A stretch of 45,810 bases of DNA from Gnetum montanum (GCA_015680685.1 MNCI01015515.1:28697-74506); one strand, 5' to 3'. Shown: positions 21,505 through 33,840, numbered from the stretch's first letter. Program-made: numbers and translations. Notes: a model not told the origin generated them from the sequence alone.

Positions 21505-23388
21505 TTAGATAGTGCTAGGAGGTGGAGACTCTTAGGGTGCTAACAAACCTTCTCTAGCCTCAGATGTCTGTGGAGGTGGTGGCTGAGGCTACGGTTGTGG
21601 CTATCTTGTTGTAGTTGCTACTTCTAGTGGAAGATTAAATTCATCTAGTAGTGCCTTCATCATCTTCTTCTTAATTTGGGGATCATACATAGTACACATG
21701 TCATCACCAATGTGAGCTTGTATGGGAACATCCCATTGATAAGGCATGGCTGAGAACAACTCCTTAACATTAACGAACTATGCAGCAAACTATTCACGTT
21801 TGATGTTGAAAATTCTGAAAAGGTTCTGAAACTCCTAGTAATCATTCATTCTTTTGGCTAGGTTCTCCACTACTAATCATTGATTTGTGAAGTGGGCTTA
21901 GAGAACTTCAAGCTTAGCATTAGCAGCTTCCATCTTTTGCTTTGTGTCCTTATGGTGCTACAGCTTTGCCTCATATAGGAGGTATAAGCTGGCCACTTGT
22001 TTTTCTAGTTCTAACCTTGGCCATCTAGCAGTTAGCATTGCCAAGTTTGCATATCAAAGCTTGGCTAACTCCATGTATTTATTCATCTCCTTGTTTTGCA
22101 ACTCCTTTAGGTAGATTTTAGCTTTTTTGTAGGCATTGAGTCCCTCAAAGATGGGCTATCACATACCACCTCTTTATAGGAGTTGCTGAAGGACCTCGTT
22201 CATCTTTACCTTGGCCAGTTGGATTTCTTCTTTTTTTTTGACTTCATTGAGAAGTCCAACATGATCTCTGTAGTGATTTTTGACTTGTTCAAACTTTAGG
22301 ACCTCATTCTTCTAGTTGGTTATCTCAATGGTTGATTTTTGGTGAAGTGCATAGACTTCCTCCATCAAGAGATTACAATCTCAATAATCAACCTCTATAA
22401 ATCCATGTTTACCTTGGCAAGTTGCTCTTGTTGCTATCTCACAAATTTTACCATTTGATCTTTTTGTGTCTTGACATTCTGTAGGTAGTGATTGTCCTTG
22501 ATTAGAACTAGATTCTCCTTGTAGACTTGTGATAGGTCCTTCTCGGTGTTGTAGGCCAAGGCCTTCGATAGAGGTGCATCAAAGACCACCATCTCCTTTA
22601 CATTCTCATCCTCTTTCAATTTGTTTTAAAGTTTTATGAAAGCTTCATCCCTTGTTATAGCCTGGTTGAGTATAGTGGGATCAACTAACTAGGCTCTCAA
22701 TTCTGCAACCTTGGTAGTTAACCGTCAATTTTTAAATGTGGCTACCTCAAGTTTGGCATTGGCAATTATGAGCTTGCCCTTGGCTTCCAACAACTTCGAT
22801 TGGGTAGTAGTGATATTATCTAAGAGATCAAAGATCTTTGAAAGTGGTTGCCTTATACCCACTAGTTGGTCTAGCACCTCCTCATGCTAGGTTGTACTTA
22901 GCCTCCCACTTACTCTTGCAAACATTTGCATGTCTTTGAGTGTAGTAATATCCAGTATGATGATAGCAAGTGCATTGAGCACCTCTACAATGTAGTTAGT
23001 CACTACCTCCATCACTATTTCCTATCCATGGTGTTGCATCACCATGAAAATTGTCCCCTTGCCCTCCTCTAAGTGCACTAAAAAAGTGGTAACATTCCTA
23101 GAGATCTCCAAAAGTTGTTGTTATCCTATGATGGACATGGTTACCTCCCAAGCACTTGGATTTGACCTTGTGGATGCCTACATCCTTTGTGTAGAGAATA
23201 GTGGCGTAGCCTCCTCCAACCAGCTTATTGTCCAAGTGACCTCATTCAAATGGCTTAGAGCTAGTTGATAGATCGATGGTTTCCCACCACTTGATCCCTC
23301 CTACTGCTATTGTAGAAGTTACTTATGAAGCTTTTGCATGCACTTAATGGCCGCAAAAGCCTCTAGCATTGTCTCTTAAGTTGGTGGT
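21505..23388 (-). pseudogene. Extra ORF of element C, C-terminal part
   Basis: Continuation of the ORF that starts at 32673, cut by element A at GTGGT. The translation is rich in heptads, e.g. KDLSQVYKENLVLIKDNHYL near 22510, and ends PQPPPPQTSEAREG then ESPPPSTI-stop at 21505. It aligns with the coiled-coil half of the ORF in element B. Many stops and shifts. A long coiled coil suggests self-association, which is only an inference. Confidence 0.55.
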
Positions 23389-24180
23389 TGATGAGTGGCG
23401 AGGTACCCCTACACTCAACCATACGAATATGACCGTTTCACGCACGATCCAGTTGAACTCCAAGGACTAAGTGCTTACACGCCTTAATGGAACACTCAGG
23501 GTTAATCAATCGTTGTCTTCCCAAACTTACTTGTATTGTCATGGTTGTATGGTTAAGTAAGCTTGAGGTAATGATTTTTATGGCTTCTATATTTTTTACG
23601 TCTTATGCTAATAAAGGAGAGGGAGAGAGAACTAAGTGGCTAACTTACATTAGCTACTCATTAACTAGTTTCTAAATGTTCCTAACACTAGTATCTGTTC
23701 CCACTTGTTGTACACATCCTGAACTAGTGCAACGCTGTTGAGATTACCAAACGCTAATCGTTACTAGGTTACCAAGCGCTACACACATGCTCGAAGCGGT
23801 TGTACTAAGTGTATTTAACTAAGAGGGTTGAAGGTTGAGAGAGATATTAATTAACTAGGAAAGCATTAAATAATAATTAACACTAATTAATCTATTCTGT
23901 ATGCTACAAGGTTTATCATAAAGTTCATCTTTATTGTCGTACGCAAAATTGTGCTCAGGTACAAATTGTTCGAATAAAGATCCGTTCACTCTACGACTCC
24001 TACTGCAGGTACACAGAAATAATTATAACTCTAGAATAACAAAACTGCAAGAATTTGGCTAAGGGTCTAAGTCTAACTACCTTGAAACAAAGGGCACCAC
24101 CTATTATTTATAGAAGATGAGGCAAGACATGATATCACGTGGCGGATGTGATATCGTGTACGCGATATCGCAGCTCATCA
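23389..24180 (-). repeat. 3' LTR of element A
   Basis: Minus-strand start TGATGAGCTGCGATATCGCG and end CCACTCATCA; TATAAATAATAG at 24112-24101. The termini TGATGAG and CTCATCA form a 7-bp inverted repeat. Paired TTACCAA motifs at 23741-23754 and 23763-23778. Close match to 30906-31712. Confidence 0.85.
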
Positions 24181-24194
24181 TACCCCCATGACTG
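24181..24194 (-). other. Polypurine tract of element A
   Basis: Minus-strand CAGTCATGGGGGTA directly before the 3' LTR start. Same tract as in element E. Confidence 0.75.
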
Positions 24195-26099
24195 AATGAA
24201 GACTCATCCTCGAGTTCCTTACAAAATATTGGGAAGGCATGGGATTATTGACTTGAATGACAACTAATGGTGAATGGGATGACATGTGAATGGATCAACA
24301 TTACAATACATAACAATATTAGTGTTCATGACTACAAGAGTGAACACTATACACAATTGACATCCAACCTTATTTGGTATCTGAGAGAGAAGAGAGAGAG
24401 AGAAGACGTGTTTCCATCGACACCAAGATTGTGACTTCCATTGTTCATCCATAACCACACCATCAATATTTTTCCTTTCATAACTATTCCAGCACCCGTC
24501 CATCCTGAGTGTTTCTTCCAGGTCCAGTCCATTGTTGTATGATTGTCATCTGCACACACAACATAGTCACATATGAGCAAGGATAAGTAAATCACAATAT
24601 AGTTAATACCTTGCCCCAGTGTAAGGTCCATTGGCTGAGTTGTGATATGGCCGATACAGATCCTAGAGATATAACATTGCTGACTACCCAAGGTGTAGGG
24701 GTTAGGAAAAATTGAAAAAATTGGACTAGGGCCCCCATGACTAAGAGCGATCCTCTAGTAATGATAGAATGGAAAAAGATAAGGAATAAGAAAGATGGGG
24801 AAAAAGAAACAACCACAGCATCGATAAAATGGATGTCAGAGATGGGGATGAACTAAACAAATGTTGATTGCAGGAATGTTTAAGGAAAGGAAGTTAACTA
24901 ATACACCAAATAGGAATGCTAGTGGGTCCTCCCCAAAGCAGGCTCATGCTCTTTATGCCTTGACAAACCCACATTCAAAGAGTTCATAGGCTCTAGAAAT
25001 GTCATTTGGGAGCAAGAGTTAAAGACTTAACCCCAAGAATTCACCAAAGAGAAAACAATGCATCAACCAAAATATGGACTACTGATAAAACTGACAATGA
25101 GGTGGAAAATGGGGAAAGAATGATGGGGAGAAGAGAATGGAATGGAGTCCCAAGAACAAGGTGGTGTAGAGCCCCTTGTGTATGTATGGTTAATTTGATT
25201 AAGTAGATCTCATTCCAAATCCAACCTTAAACAATCCACATCCAGTGTCGTCACATTAATACACTTGGCCAATCCATCCACTTGAAGTAACAAGAATGCT
25301 TCCGCCAAAGAGTTACAACCATTCCGAGGAAACAAGAAAGGGAAAAGTAGGAAGCAAGAGAGGGCCTTAGTTAGAGGGAACATGTTTGTTTTGTTCCATA
25401 ACCAGTGCTTGTAGCCCAAATGATTATTTTGTCTAAGGGGTGTGCTTTGAATTTTCACTATTTTTTTTATGTGAGAACCACACCATGCAAAGACTTATTT
25501 TTATTGGCTTAGCTTCCCAATAATGCAGCAATGTCGGAATGATAAGGAAAACTCAAGAAGAAAACATCCAAGCACCTAAGAGAATAGCTAGCACAAATGC
25601 ATCAAATCCCTTTGAAGTCACACCCTTTTTAGTCCTTGAGTCCTTCCTTAGTTTGAGACATGCCCAGTCACCAATTTGTTAATATTTTTATTATTAAAGA
25701 AAGGGATTATACAGTTCTAAGCCAAGATAAACCATAGAAATTTATGAATGCATGGATGACATGGACTCATTACCTATTATAGCAACAGAACCATACCTTA
25801 GTATCAACATTATAACTCAAAGGTAAAAACCAAACATTAGCAATCAATAGAATACAGTTCATACCACCATCAATGGCACTTGGGGCACTTATTATGTGAC
25901 GATTCTAACAAAAGAAAACAAAAACAACAAACAAAGACAAAAACAAGAATAGAAAACAAAAACAAAAATAAACAAAACAAATAGTCACATGAAGAAATGA
26001 AAAACTATAACGATGTTGCAAAACAAAAATAAGAAAAATTAAAGAAATTTGTAAAACAAAAATGTGTAAAAAAAAAAAATTAAAAAGGAACTAAGGGCC
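24195..26099 (-). other. Long non-coding 3' region of element A
   Basis: Aligned by eye with 7811-9695 of element E. No pol motifs. Shared islands include a short open stretch ending LDVDCLRLDLE near 25210 (E: LDVVGLRLELE) and VVCADDNHTTMDW near 24550. Additional CATGGGGG-type tracts on the minus strand lie at 24731-24743 and about 26125-26135. Confidence 0.6.
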
Positions 26100-27900
26100 T
26101 CAAATGGTTAGCAAATGTGGCCGTCTCCCCCATGATCGAGTTGGAAGGAGGAGATCCAAAATAGTGAGCAGGGTCGTCCCTTCTCAGAGGCATTGTGTGC
26201 ATTGACCATTCTAAATTCATGGAAAGGTTTGGTTTGTTGCACATTGAGTAATAATCTCTTATCAAAGCTCTTGTTTGAATTTTTTTAGGAATTTCCAAGT
26301 TCCCCCAGTTGATGTTTTCAAGGTTAAGGTTTGGAAGTTGGTAGCAGACTCACTCTAGTGAATCTATGCTTTCAATATAAGTGCAAGTTATTCCCTCAGT
26401 TAGTTCCATGCACGTTAGTCAGTTGCTCTGTTAATTAGCTATCAGCCACTGGGTGTCTTCCTATCATGTGGCTGTTGCGTACAGGCACTTTTATATGTTA
26501 ATTTCTTGTGCACACCGGTTGCATGCAGGCAATGCTAAACTTTGCACAACCCATGATCTCTGCACACAATTGCACCCTGTATCATTGTCTGCGATGCATG
26601 GAACCTTCTTCTTCTTGATCTTTCCAAAAGTGTTCTCCTTAGATATTTCCAGGGAAAGATCAAAGATTCCTAGGTGATGAGCAGCTAGGTATCCCTACAC
26701 TCAATCATACGAATACGAGAGTTCACACGCGATCTGGTCGAACTCCGCAGATAGGCTAGTTGTGGTATCTAGATCGTTACACTTTGATCGCAGTTCACTG
26801 TCTTCCTACCTGGACTGGTATTTGCTTTGTCACATATGGTTTAGTCCAGAATGAGGCATATGATGGAATACTAAACTAATGCTACTCCTAGAGACAATGG
26901 AGAATAATATTGATTAAACTAATGAGTAATAGAAAATGAAGTCTAAGCTAACCTAAGTGCAATGAGCATCCATTCCTTAATCATCTGTACACATCTTAGA
27001 CCTCGTGCACGACTACTACTGGGATTACCAAGCATAGATCCTAGGTACGCTACTGGGTTACCAAGTAGTCACACTTAAATGCTCGTGATTAAGTCATACT
27101 CATTCCGCATTTAACAACAAGAATAGTAAATGACGATAAAGAAATATTAATTAAGAAAAAAATAAATATTAACTAAGAAGGTAATAAATAATAATAACAA
27201 TTAACAATTAGACTAGACAATTAAAACTAAGTAAATGCTACAATGATGAAGTAATCTTGATCTTTATTTCTGGTCATGTGCACGTCCAAGTACATCACAC
27301 TCAAATAAAGGTTCCATACAATTACAAGCATCATGCTACGGGCATGCACTAGGAAAATAATCTAACTTCTATGGAAACAAACTAAAAGAGTCTAGCTATA
27401 AATGATAAAAGGATTCCTAAATGAGGTGGAGGGCCCTCTTATTTATAGGCCGGGATAGGTGGCTACGTAAATGGGGCCACATATACGCGGCCCAGTCGAC
27501 GCATCGACTGATTAGCACTTCATCACTAGGCGTGCATCTATAGTACTTAGCCATGCCCTTTCCATTATTATTGGGAAGTCCTTTTTATAGTTATTCACTT
27601 GTATCATTAGGAAATCAGCTGGGTACAACCACCCACACATAGTGGTGACAATGTCCTCCACAAGTCCCAAGGGAACAATGATGGACTGGTCGGCCAGCTC
27701 TAGGTGAATATTGCTCTTCCTTAATGGAGGCAGGTTCCAGGCTTTGTAAATTTCTTGTGATATTAAGTTGACTCTAGAACTTGAGTCCAGAAGAGCTTTG
27801 CATGGCTCATTCCCAGTGATTTGGAGATAGATTAGAGGTCTTCCAGGATCAGAGAATTTCCTGGGAAGGTGGCCAACCTTGATCTAGTCAGTTACGGCAT
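26100..27900 (-). pseudogene. Retropepsin of element A, split by solo LTR F
   Basis: Minus-strand reading: CKALLDSSSRVNLISQEIY (active site near 27785), KAWNLPPLRKSNIHLELADQ, VPLGLVEDIV, then DFPIIMERAWLSTIDA up to 27531. F intervenes, and RIFDLSLEISKE, KKKKVPCIADND follow from 26669. The catalytic triad normally reads DTG or DSG; here it is DSS, again a G-to-A change. The protease would process Gag. Weakly coding sequence shared with E continues to DHGGDGHIC near 26130. Confidence 0.75.
26675..27525 (-). repeat. Solo LTR F inside the protease of element A
   Basis: 851 bp from TGATGAGCAGCTAGG to ATTAGCACTTCATCA (plus-strand view), flanked by an exact 5-bp duplication CTAGG (26670-26674 and 27526-27530). 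TATAAATAAG on the minus strand at 27447-27438. It shares the paired ACTGGG-TTACCAAG motifs (27018-27032, 27052-27066) with LTR-A, B, C and E but is otherwise a different LTR. No internal sequence: a solo LTR left by LTR-LTR recombination. Confidence 0.85.
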
Positions 27901-30782
27901 GTGTTAACATAATTGTATGCGTTGAGCTTGGTGTTTGGTTTGAAGGGAACTTTGAAGCTTAATTTGATGGGGAGGTACTCAGAGGTTTAACTGCTTGTGG
28001 TTGTAAGGGCTTAGTTGGGTTGTTGGTTTTGAAGAAAGGTCTTTTCTTCATATAGTTGTCAAGACCAACAATGGGTTAAGGATTCATAGCTCTTATGGCA
28101 TTACGTTGTTGTGGTTGAGTAGGGAGTTTCCCTTGCATTGCTGGAGCGGGTGGTAATGGAGCTATTAGTGTGAGAGCTATGAATGGATTTGAAGGATGGT
28201 ATGTTTGTGGGTTATCTTCCCTAGGAGAAGGAGTTCCATAACACTCATAGGCTTGGTAGTGATGTTGTGGTGTAATGTGACTAACAGAGTCACGTGGAGA
28301 GATTGGATGCTGCACGTAGTAGCCATATGGGTTAGGTTGCCAGTAGGGGTATTGTTACCTTGGTGGTGGCATCCCCCATGATTGTGGGTATTTCCATTGT
28401 TGATGTTGCTGAATAGGTTGTGGTGGAGTTCCACTTGGATAATATGTTGAGGGTTGGTGGAACTACCTTGGGTTACCTTGGGGATAAGGTAACCGTCAAG
28501 GTGTTTGTCGTTTATTTAGTAGTGGGTTGAGCGCATACACCCCAGACTCTTGTAGATGTGAGATCACTAGGAAACATCCCTTAGGATGGTCGTATTGGCA
28601 TATCTCGCATCCACCATCATTGTTCGTGTCTGAATCCACAACCTCTTCTGTGATGGCCATTTTTCCCTTACCCTTGTTACGTGCATTTTCCACTTCTCTC
28701 TTTTTCTTTTTGTCACGATCACTACCTCGCTCCCTAGACTCCTCTACAATTTTAAGAATAGTTTCAAACCTACTATCCAGGGAGTCCCACATTTGGTCTA
28801 CCTTTGCCGATACTTCTGTTGTTAACTTTTGGAGAGGCAAAGTTTTGCTATTCACCATCTCTTCGAGTGGTGACTCTTCTTCCTCCTCACAAAATCTCAC
28901 TCCCCTTTTTTGGAGGGAAGGATCTCAGTTGTATTCTTCCACACTTTCTCTCTTTTTTAGCTCACCTTCTTCTCTGGATACTTGCTCTAGCAATCTATGA
29001 ATTTGATGAGACCTAAGCTTTGATNTTGATCGTGATCACAATCGTGGCTGGGACCACAAAAGAGAAGGTAGAAAACACCATCATGGTGATGGTTCTCCTT
29101 CTTCTTCACCTTCATCATCACATTCACCCTCTCCTTCAGTATCTGGCTGCAGTCATAAGGAACCTAACCATGAGGATAAAGGTAAACAAAGTGACAAACT
29201 TCGACGAAATAGTCGAGGACAAGGACGAGGGCAATCTAAGGAATCAAGGCATGAAAGAAGGGAAAGTAGGGAACTGCATAGACACCATAGATGCTATGAA
29301 CGAGATGACCACGAAGAACCCCTACTCGCAACTAAAAGTATGTTAGACATAAAAGAGGCCATAAGAGTTTCCACAAGGCACCAAAAAGATAGTAGGATCA
29401 AGAGGTTAGACACGAATAACATCCCACGGTTTGAGGGGGGATACAACCCTGATCCTCAAAATCACTTACAAGCATTTNACATCTAGGGGTTCATGATTTC
29501 TTTGCTTCCATACTTGGATTTGCTTCCATAGGTTAGACACTCAGGAGTATGTTTGGTACTTATCATTAAACAGTTCTAACATTGTACTCCACCTCCAAAT
29601 GGATTCCGGTTCTAAGGACCGATACCAGCTTTCAGCTTCTTTCACTAGTGTCCTTGGGAACAACTTCAGTTTTTGCCATTCATTTTCTATGTTTTGCAAG
29701 GAACATGCATCGTGGAATGCTTGTAAATGATGTTGAGGATCAGCGTTGTATCCCCCTTCAAATCGTGGGATGTTGTTCATGTCTAACCTCTTGATCCTAC
29801 TATCCTTTTGGTGCCTTGTTGAAACTCTTACGACCTCCATTATATCTAGCATGCATCTAGTTGCGAGTAAGGGTTCATCATGATCATCTCATTCATAGTG
29901 TCTATGATGTCTACGCGGTTCCCTACTCTCCCTTCTTCTATGCCTTGATTCCTTAGAGTGCTCTTGTCCTCATTCTCGACTGTCTCGCCGATATTTTTTA
30001 CTTTGTTTTCCCTTATCCTCATGATTGGTTTCCCTATGACTACATTTGGACACCAAAGAAGAGGGTGAAGATGACGATGAAGGTGAAGAAGAAGGAGAAC
30101 CATCGCCATGATGATGTTTTCTACCTTCTCTTCAGTGGTCACGGCCTCGATCGTGATCATGATCAAAATGTCTACCCTTATCGTGTGTTTGTGTTCCTTT
30201 GTTGAACACTTCATGTTCATGGGTATCAAAACCAGGGTAAATAGTGGAGTGGAGGTTCTGATACACTACCTCTTGACCATTGTCAGGAGGAGGAACATCG
30301 TTTCATGGAGAACCTATTGAAGTAGGTTCACCATCCTCAATTTTTCTTAAAACATGCAGAGCATCATGGGGCCATTTACCCTTCAAGGATGTGTGGTATC
30401 TCTCCTGTCGCAAGTCCCTTTGATGTTGTGCTTTTGTGGGATCATAGTCCCTTGTGTCATGATATCATGCAATGTATTCTGCATATAAAAATGACATGCC
30501 TATTCGTGAGAGAGCATGAAGGAGCATGTTGGGGACTGATCAGTCTAGAGGAAACACTATGTTACCCTCCAAGTCTCTCCAATGTAGTTGTTCATCTTGG
30601 TGGAGAATAAAGGTGAAATCAGGTACATACTCATTGGGATGAGTATATACCACATGAAATTGTTGAGGAATTGGCAGATCTTGGTTACATGTATTATGCT
30701 GCCGACTACCTCTTATGTTAGTCCTAGGTGGTGAAGTGCTATTATGCGAAGAAGAAGACATTTTGTCTTGTTTGGTATGCAA
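27900..30782 (-). pseudogene. gag of element A
   Basis: Starts near MHTKQDKMSSSS, with EQLHWRDLEGNIVFPLD, then a DH/RS-rich charged section (HDKGRHFDHDHDRGRDH). The capsid block follows: IPRFEGGYNADPQHHLQAFH, ENEWQKLKLFPRTLVKEAES and TMLELFNDKYQTYS (29845-29541). After the mis-placed contig comes a coiled-coil section (LPLQKLTTEVSAKVDQM), a basic KKKKREVENARNKGKGK tail and the variant knuckle CEICQYDHPKGC (28609-28574). A Pro/Gln/Tyr-rich C-terminus leads into the protease. Gag forms the particle and binds RNA. Scattered stops make it inactive. Confidence 0.78.
29026..29477 (+). other. Inverted 452-bp contig between two Ns
   Basis: Bounded by Ns at 29025 and 29478. On the plus strand it encodes a gag segment (RIKRLDTNNIPRFEGGY, NPDPQNHLQAF) homologous but not identical to the minus-strand copy at 29700-30230. 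The gag of A around it lacks the stretch that should fill this position. It looks like a contig from a related element placed here in the wrong orientation during scaffolding. Confidence 0.7.
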
Positions 30783-30885
30783 TGTACTGTTGTCTTGTCT
30801 TCCTTTGATTAACCCTAAGGGTTTGTTCTAACATTTCAACGATATGAATGATTTCGTATGTTCTATGTAGTGCACAAACAAATAA

Positions 30886-30904
30886 GTCCCCGACAACGGT
30901 GCCA
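30886..30904 (-). other. Primer binding site of element A (tRNA-Asp type)
   Basis: Minus-strand TGGCACCGTTGTCGGGGAC starts two bases from the LTR end. It matches the complement of the plant tRNA-Asp 3' end, TGGCGCCGTTGCCGGGGA in many plant Ty3 elements, with two transitions at CpG positions. Confidence 0.8.
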
Positions 30905-30905
30905 A

Positions 30906-31712
30906 TGATGAGTGGCAAGGTACCCCTACACTCAATAATACGAATAGGAGCATTTCATGCACGATCCGGTCAAACTCCAAGGACTAAGTGCTTATGTGCG
31001 TTAATGGAACATTCAAGGTTAATCAATCATTGTCTTCCCAAAATTACTTGTATTGTCACGGTTGTATGGTTAAGTAAGCTTGAGGTATATGATATTTATG
31101 GCTTCTATATTTTTTATGTCTTATGCTAATAAAGGAGAGAGAGAGAAAACTAAGTGGCTAACTTACATTAACTATTCATTAACTGGTTTCTAAATGTTCC
31201 TAACACTAGTATTCATTCCCACTTGTTGTACACATCCTGAACTAGTGCAATGTTGTTGGGATTACCAAACGCTAATCATTACTGGGTTACCAAGCGCTAC
31301 ACACATGCTCGAAGTAGTCGTACTAAGTGTATTTAACTAAGAGGGTTGAAGGTTGAGAGAGATATTAATTAACTAGGAAAAAATTAAATAATAATTAACA
31401 TTAATTAATCTATTCTGTATGCTGCAAGGTTTATCATAAAGTTTGTCTTTATTGCCATACGCAAAATTGTGCTCAGGTACAAATTGTTCGAATAAAGATC
31501 CGTTCACTCTATGACTCCTACTGCGGGCACACAGAAATAATTCTAACTCTGGAATAACAAAACTGCAAGAATTTGGCTAAGGTTCTAAGTCTAACTACCT
31601 TGGAACAAAGGGTGCCACCTCTTATCTATAGAAGATGAGGCAGGATGCAATATCGCATATGCAATATCGAGTGGCGGATCTGATATCACATACGTGATAT
31701 CACGGCTCATCA
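30906..31712 (-). repeat. 5' LTR of element A
   Basis: Minus-strand start TGATGAGCCGTGATATCACG and end CCACTCATCA, followed by the primer binding site. The start of U3 holds a 9-bp inverted repeat: 31681-31689 (TGATATCAC) and 31694-31702. The TATA box has drifted to TATAGATAAG (about 31630-31621). Paired motifs at 31258-31270 and 31281-31296. Confidence 0.85.
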
Positions 31713-32673
31713 GTGGTGGTGGTGGCCACTCCTCTTCTTACAACTTGGTGGGCACTTTGACCTTCATCATCTCTTACTAAGATATGGTAGAAGCATGATG
31801 TACCACATCATTGGCATAGGGAGATATGCCTTCCATTTTATAGAATTTTTTAATAAGGCATGGAAAGGGGAGTGTCTTCCTTCCACACTCATTCTCTTTG
31901 AACTGTTTCTTAATTTCTAGGAATATGAGCTATGGAAGGTTGATGGGAAATTTACCACTTAAAGTAGCACACACATAGGTAGAGAAAATTGTGATTTTAA
32001 TTGACTTCACCATTGGGTTGATGTGATAGGCCACAATTTTGAAATAGGCCTTGTTTACCTTGGTGAGTGCATCGTACTGCTTACGATCCACTCCATAGCA
32101 CTGCTAGACCCATTCTTTCTTGACCTCTAGGTTCACTTGAATTGATGTCTCTGCCAAGGTTGCCCAATGTTAGGAAATCAATGGCCTTTTAGATGGCCTC
32201 GACCAAATAGGACACATTGATGTTCTTGATCTTGATCAAGGTGTTTGCCTATGCATTATTCCTGAAGAGGTACATCTCTTCCAAGTACCACTTCCCACTA
32301 GAAGTGAGAATAGGCCATATGGAAGAGACTTGAAGCTATGTTTTGACCTCTCATGGTGCTAATTCTAAGAAGGGATCAAAGTTAAGTTCTTGAAGAATCA
32401 AACTTTGGACCTCCTTAGTGTTAATTTACCTTAGGTAGGCCTTAGTTAAGATGACTTGTAGGTTTGGTCCTAGGCCAGGCACCTCATCTCATTGTGATTG
32501 ACTAGTTTCAGTTGTTAAAATCTGTTGAATAGATTCCACTTTGGGCTCCTCCCAAAGAGGTTCGTGGCATGTGTTTCTACTACTTCCTCTTAGGGCTACT
32601 ACTATTGTTGGTCCCTTCCTCCTCTTGGTTGGAATGTTCCTCCCTCCTACAATCTCTTGGGTTTTGGTGTCAT
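31713..32673 (-). pseudogene. Extra ORF of element C, N-terminal part
   Basis: Starts MTPKPKRL followed by a basic region, matching the MAPK start of the ORF in B. It contains WYLEEMYLFRNNA, KQYDALTKVNKAYFKIVAYH and GKFPINLP, then TLPFPCLIKKFYKMEGI near 31855. The last two blocks fit the putative plant transposon protein family. Multiple stops. Cut at 31713 by element A and continued at 23388. Confidence 0.58.
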
Positions 32674-33239
32674 CTATAATTACAACATAACCAAGGATTA
32701 GTTCTTAATATGTATCTTAGAGCACTTTGATACCTTGACTCCTTAGCCAATTACACTTAGGCTAAGTTGTGATTATGGTGGATTGATTATTTTAATATTA
32801 TTTTATTAGTTAAACCTTATGGAAGTTAAAAAAATTTCAAAAAAAATTTCATCAAAAACCTATGGTTTGTGATCCCCACAATGTAAAGCTCATACTGGTA
32901 GCTGTAAGATCAAAGAACAGAGTGCTTTAGATAAGAAGTTTGGAAGCTATGAGCTCTAGAAGGCTCTAGGCTTTAAAAATTACAAAATACTCCTTGGATG
33001 TTTGGCAGAAAATGGCAAAAATTGGCTAAGTGTTAACACACATATATAGTATTTTTGCGTTGCATCAACACATCAGTCTGCATTAATGTAACTAAAAATC
33101 AAAATTGTTCCCATTTAAAAACTAAGTTAAAACAAAGAATTTTTCCATAAAATTTGAGTCAAGAGGAAATTAGAAAAGCCTAGAATAATGAAAATGCTTG
33201 AAGAGGGCTTGGAAAACATGAAAATGAAGATTTTTAGAA

Positions 33240-33840
33240 GATTTAATGTGCCAAGGAGGGCAAAAGCTAGATGTTTCATGATTTGAATCAGAATTTGCAA
33301 CCTCCTCAACTACTGTAGCTTTTCCCTTAGGCTTAAAATGGTCACATTCAACCTCCTTTTTCTTCCTTCTATCACGACCACTACCTCCTTGGTGTTTGTT
33401 CTCCTTTACAATTCTCAAAGTAGTTTGGAACTTTTCATCCAAGTAGTCCTACATTTTGTCAATCTTGGCTGATATTTTAGAAACAAAGTTTTGCATCAAT
33501 AAGGTTTTCCTCTACACCACTTCATCAATTGATGCCTCCTCCTCATTGTTACAAAATCGAACCTCCCTCTTGTAGATAGAGGGATCCTTATTATACTCCT
33601 TTACACTTTCTCACTTTTTCAGTCCACCCTCTTCCTTAGCTATCTACTTGATGAGCCTTTGGATCTAATGGACCCTTAACTTTGATAGTCTCTATTGGGC
33701 ATAGATCCTAAGAGTTCTCCTTGTTTAAATTCGAAGCCCATCTATGATGTGATGCAATTAATCCCATTGAGAATAACCATGACCTGGGCATCAATGTAAC
33801 AAGGAGGTATCTAGTCTATGATACTCTAGTGGATAGTATG
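33240..33840 (-). pseudogene. Second gag fragment in element C
   Basis: QLHHIIDGLRIQTRRTLRIY, EVRFCNNEEEASIDEVV, then MDEKFQTTLRIVKENK and a basic KKKEVECDHFKPKGKA tail. It repeats a gag region already present at 34130-34700, more diverged. It is most likely the original gag of C, the upstream copy having been replaced by B-type sequence. The following 32674-33239 holds nothing I recognise. Confidence 0.6.

Larger units (their letters stand above)
23389..31712 (-). mobile_element. Element A: complete gag-protease-only LTR retrotransposon
   Basis: 8324 bp with LTRs of 807 bp (5', 30906-31712) and 792 bp (3', 23389-24180), inside a 5-bp duplication GTGGT (23384-23388 and 31713-31717). Minus-strand order: LTR, tRNA-Asp-type primer binding site, gag, protease (split by solo LTR F), about 2 kb of non-coding DNA, polypurine tract, LTR. 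Reverse transcriptase, RNase H and integrase are absent, so it is non-autonomous. The LTRs differ at many positions, by eye in the range of 5-10%, implying an old insertion. A mis-oriented contig (29026-29477) sits inside gag. Confidence 0.82.

Noticed and set aside
28527-29000. 157-codon plus-strand frame rich in Ser and Phe
   Set aside because: Complement of the charged gag region of element A with the zinc-knuckle motif.
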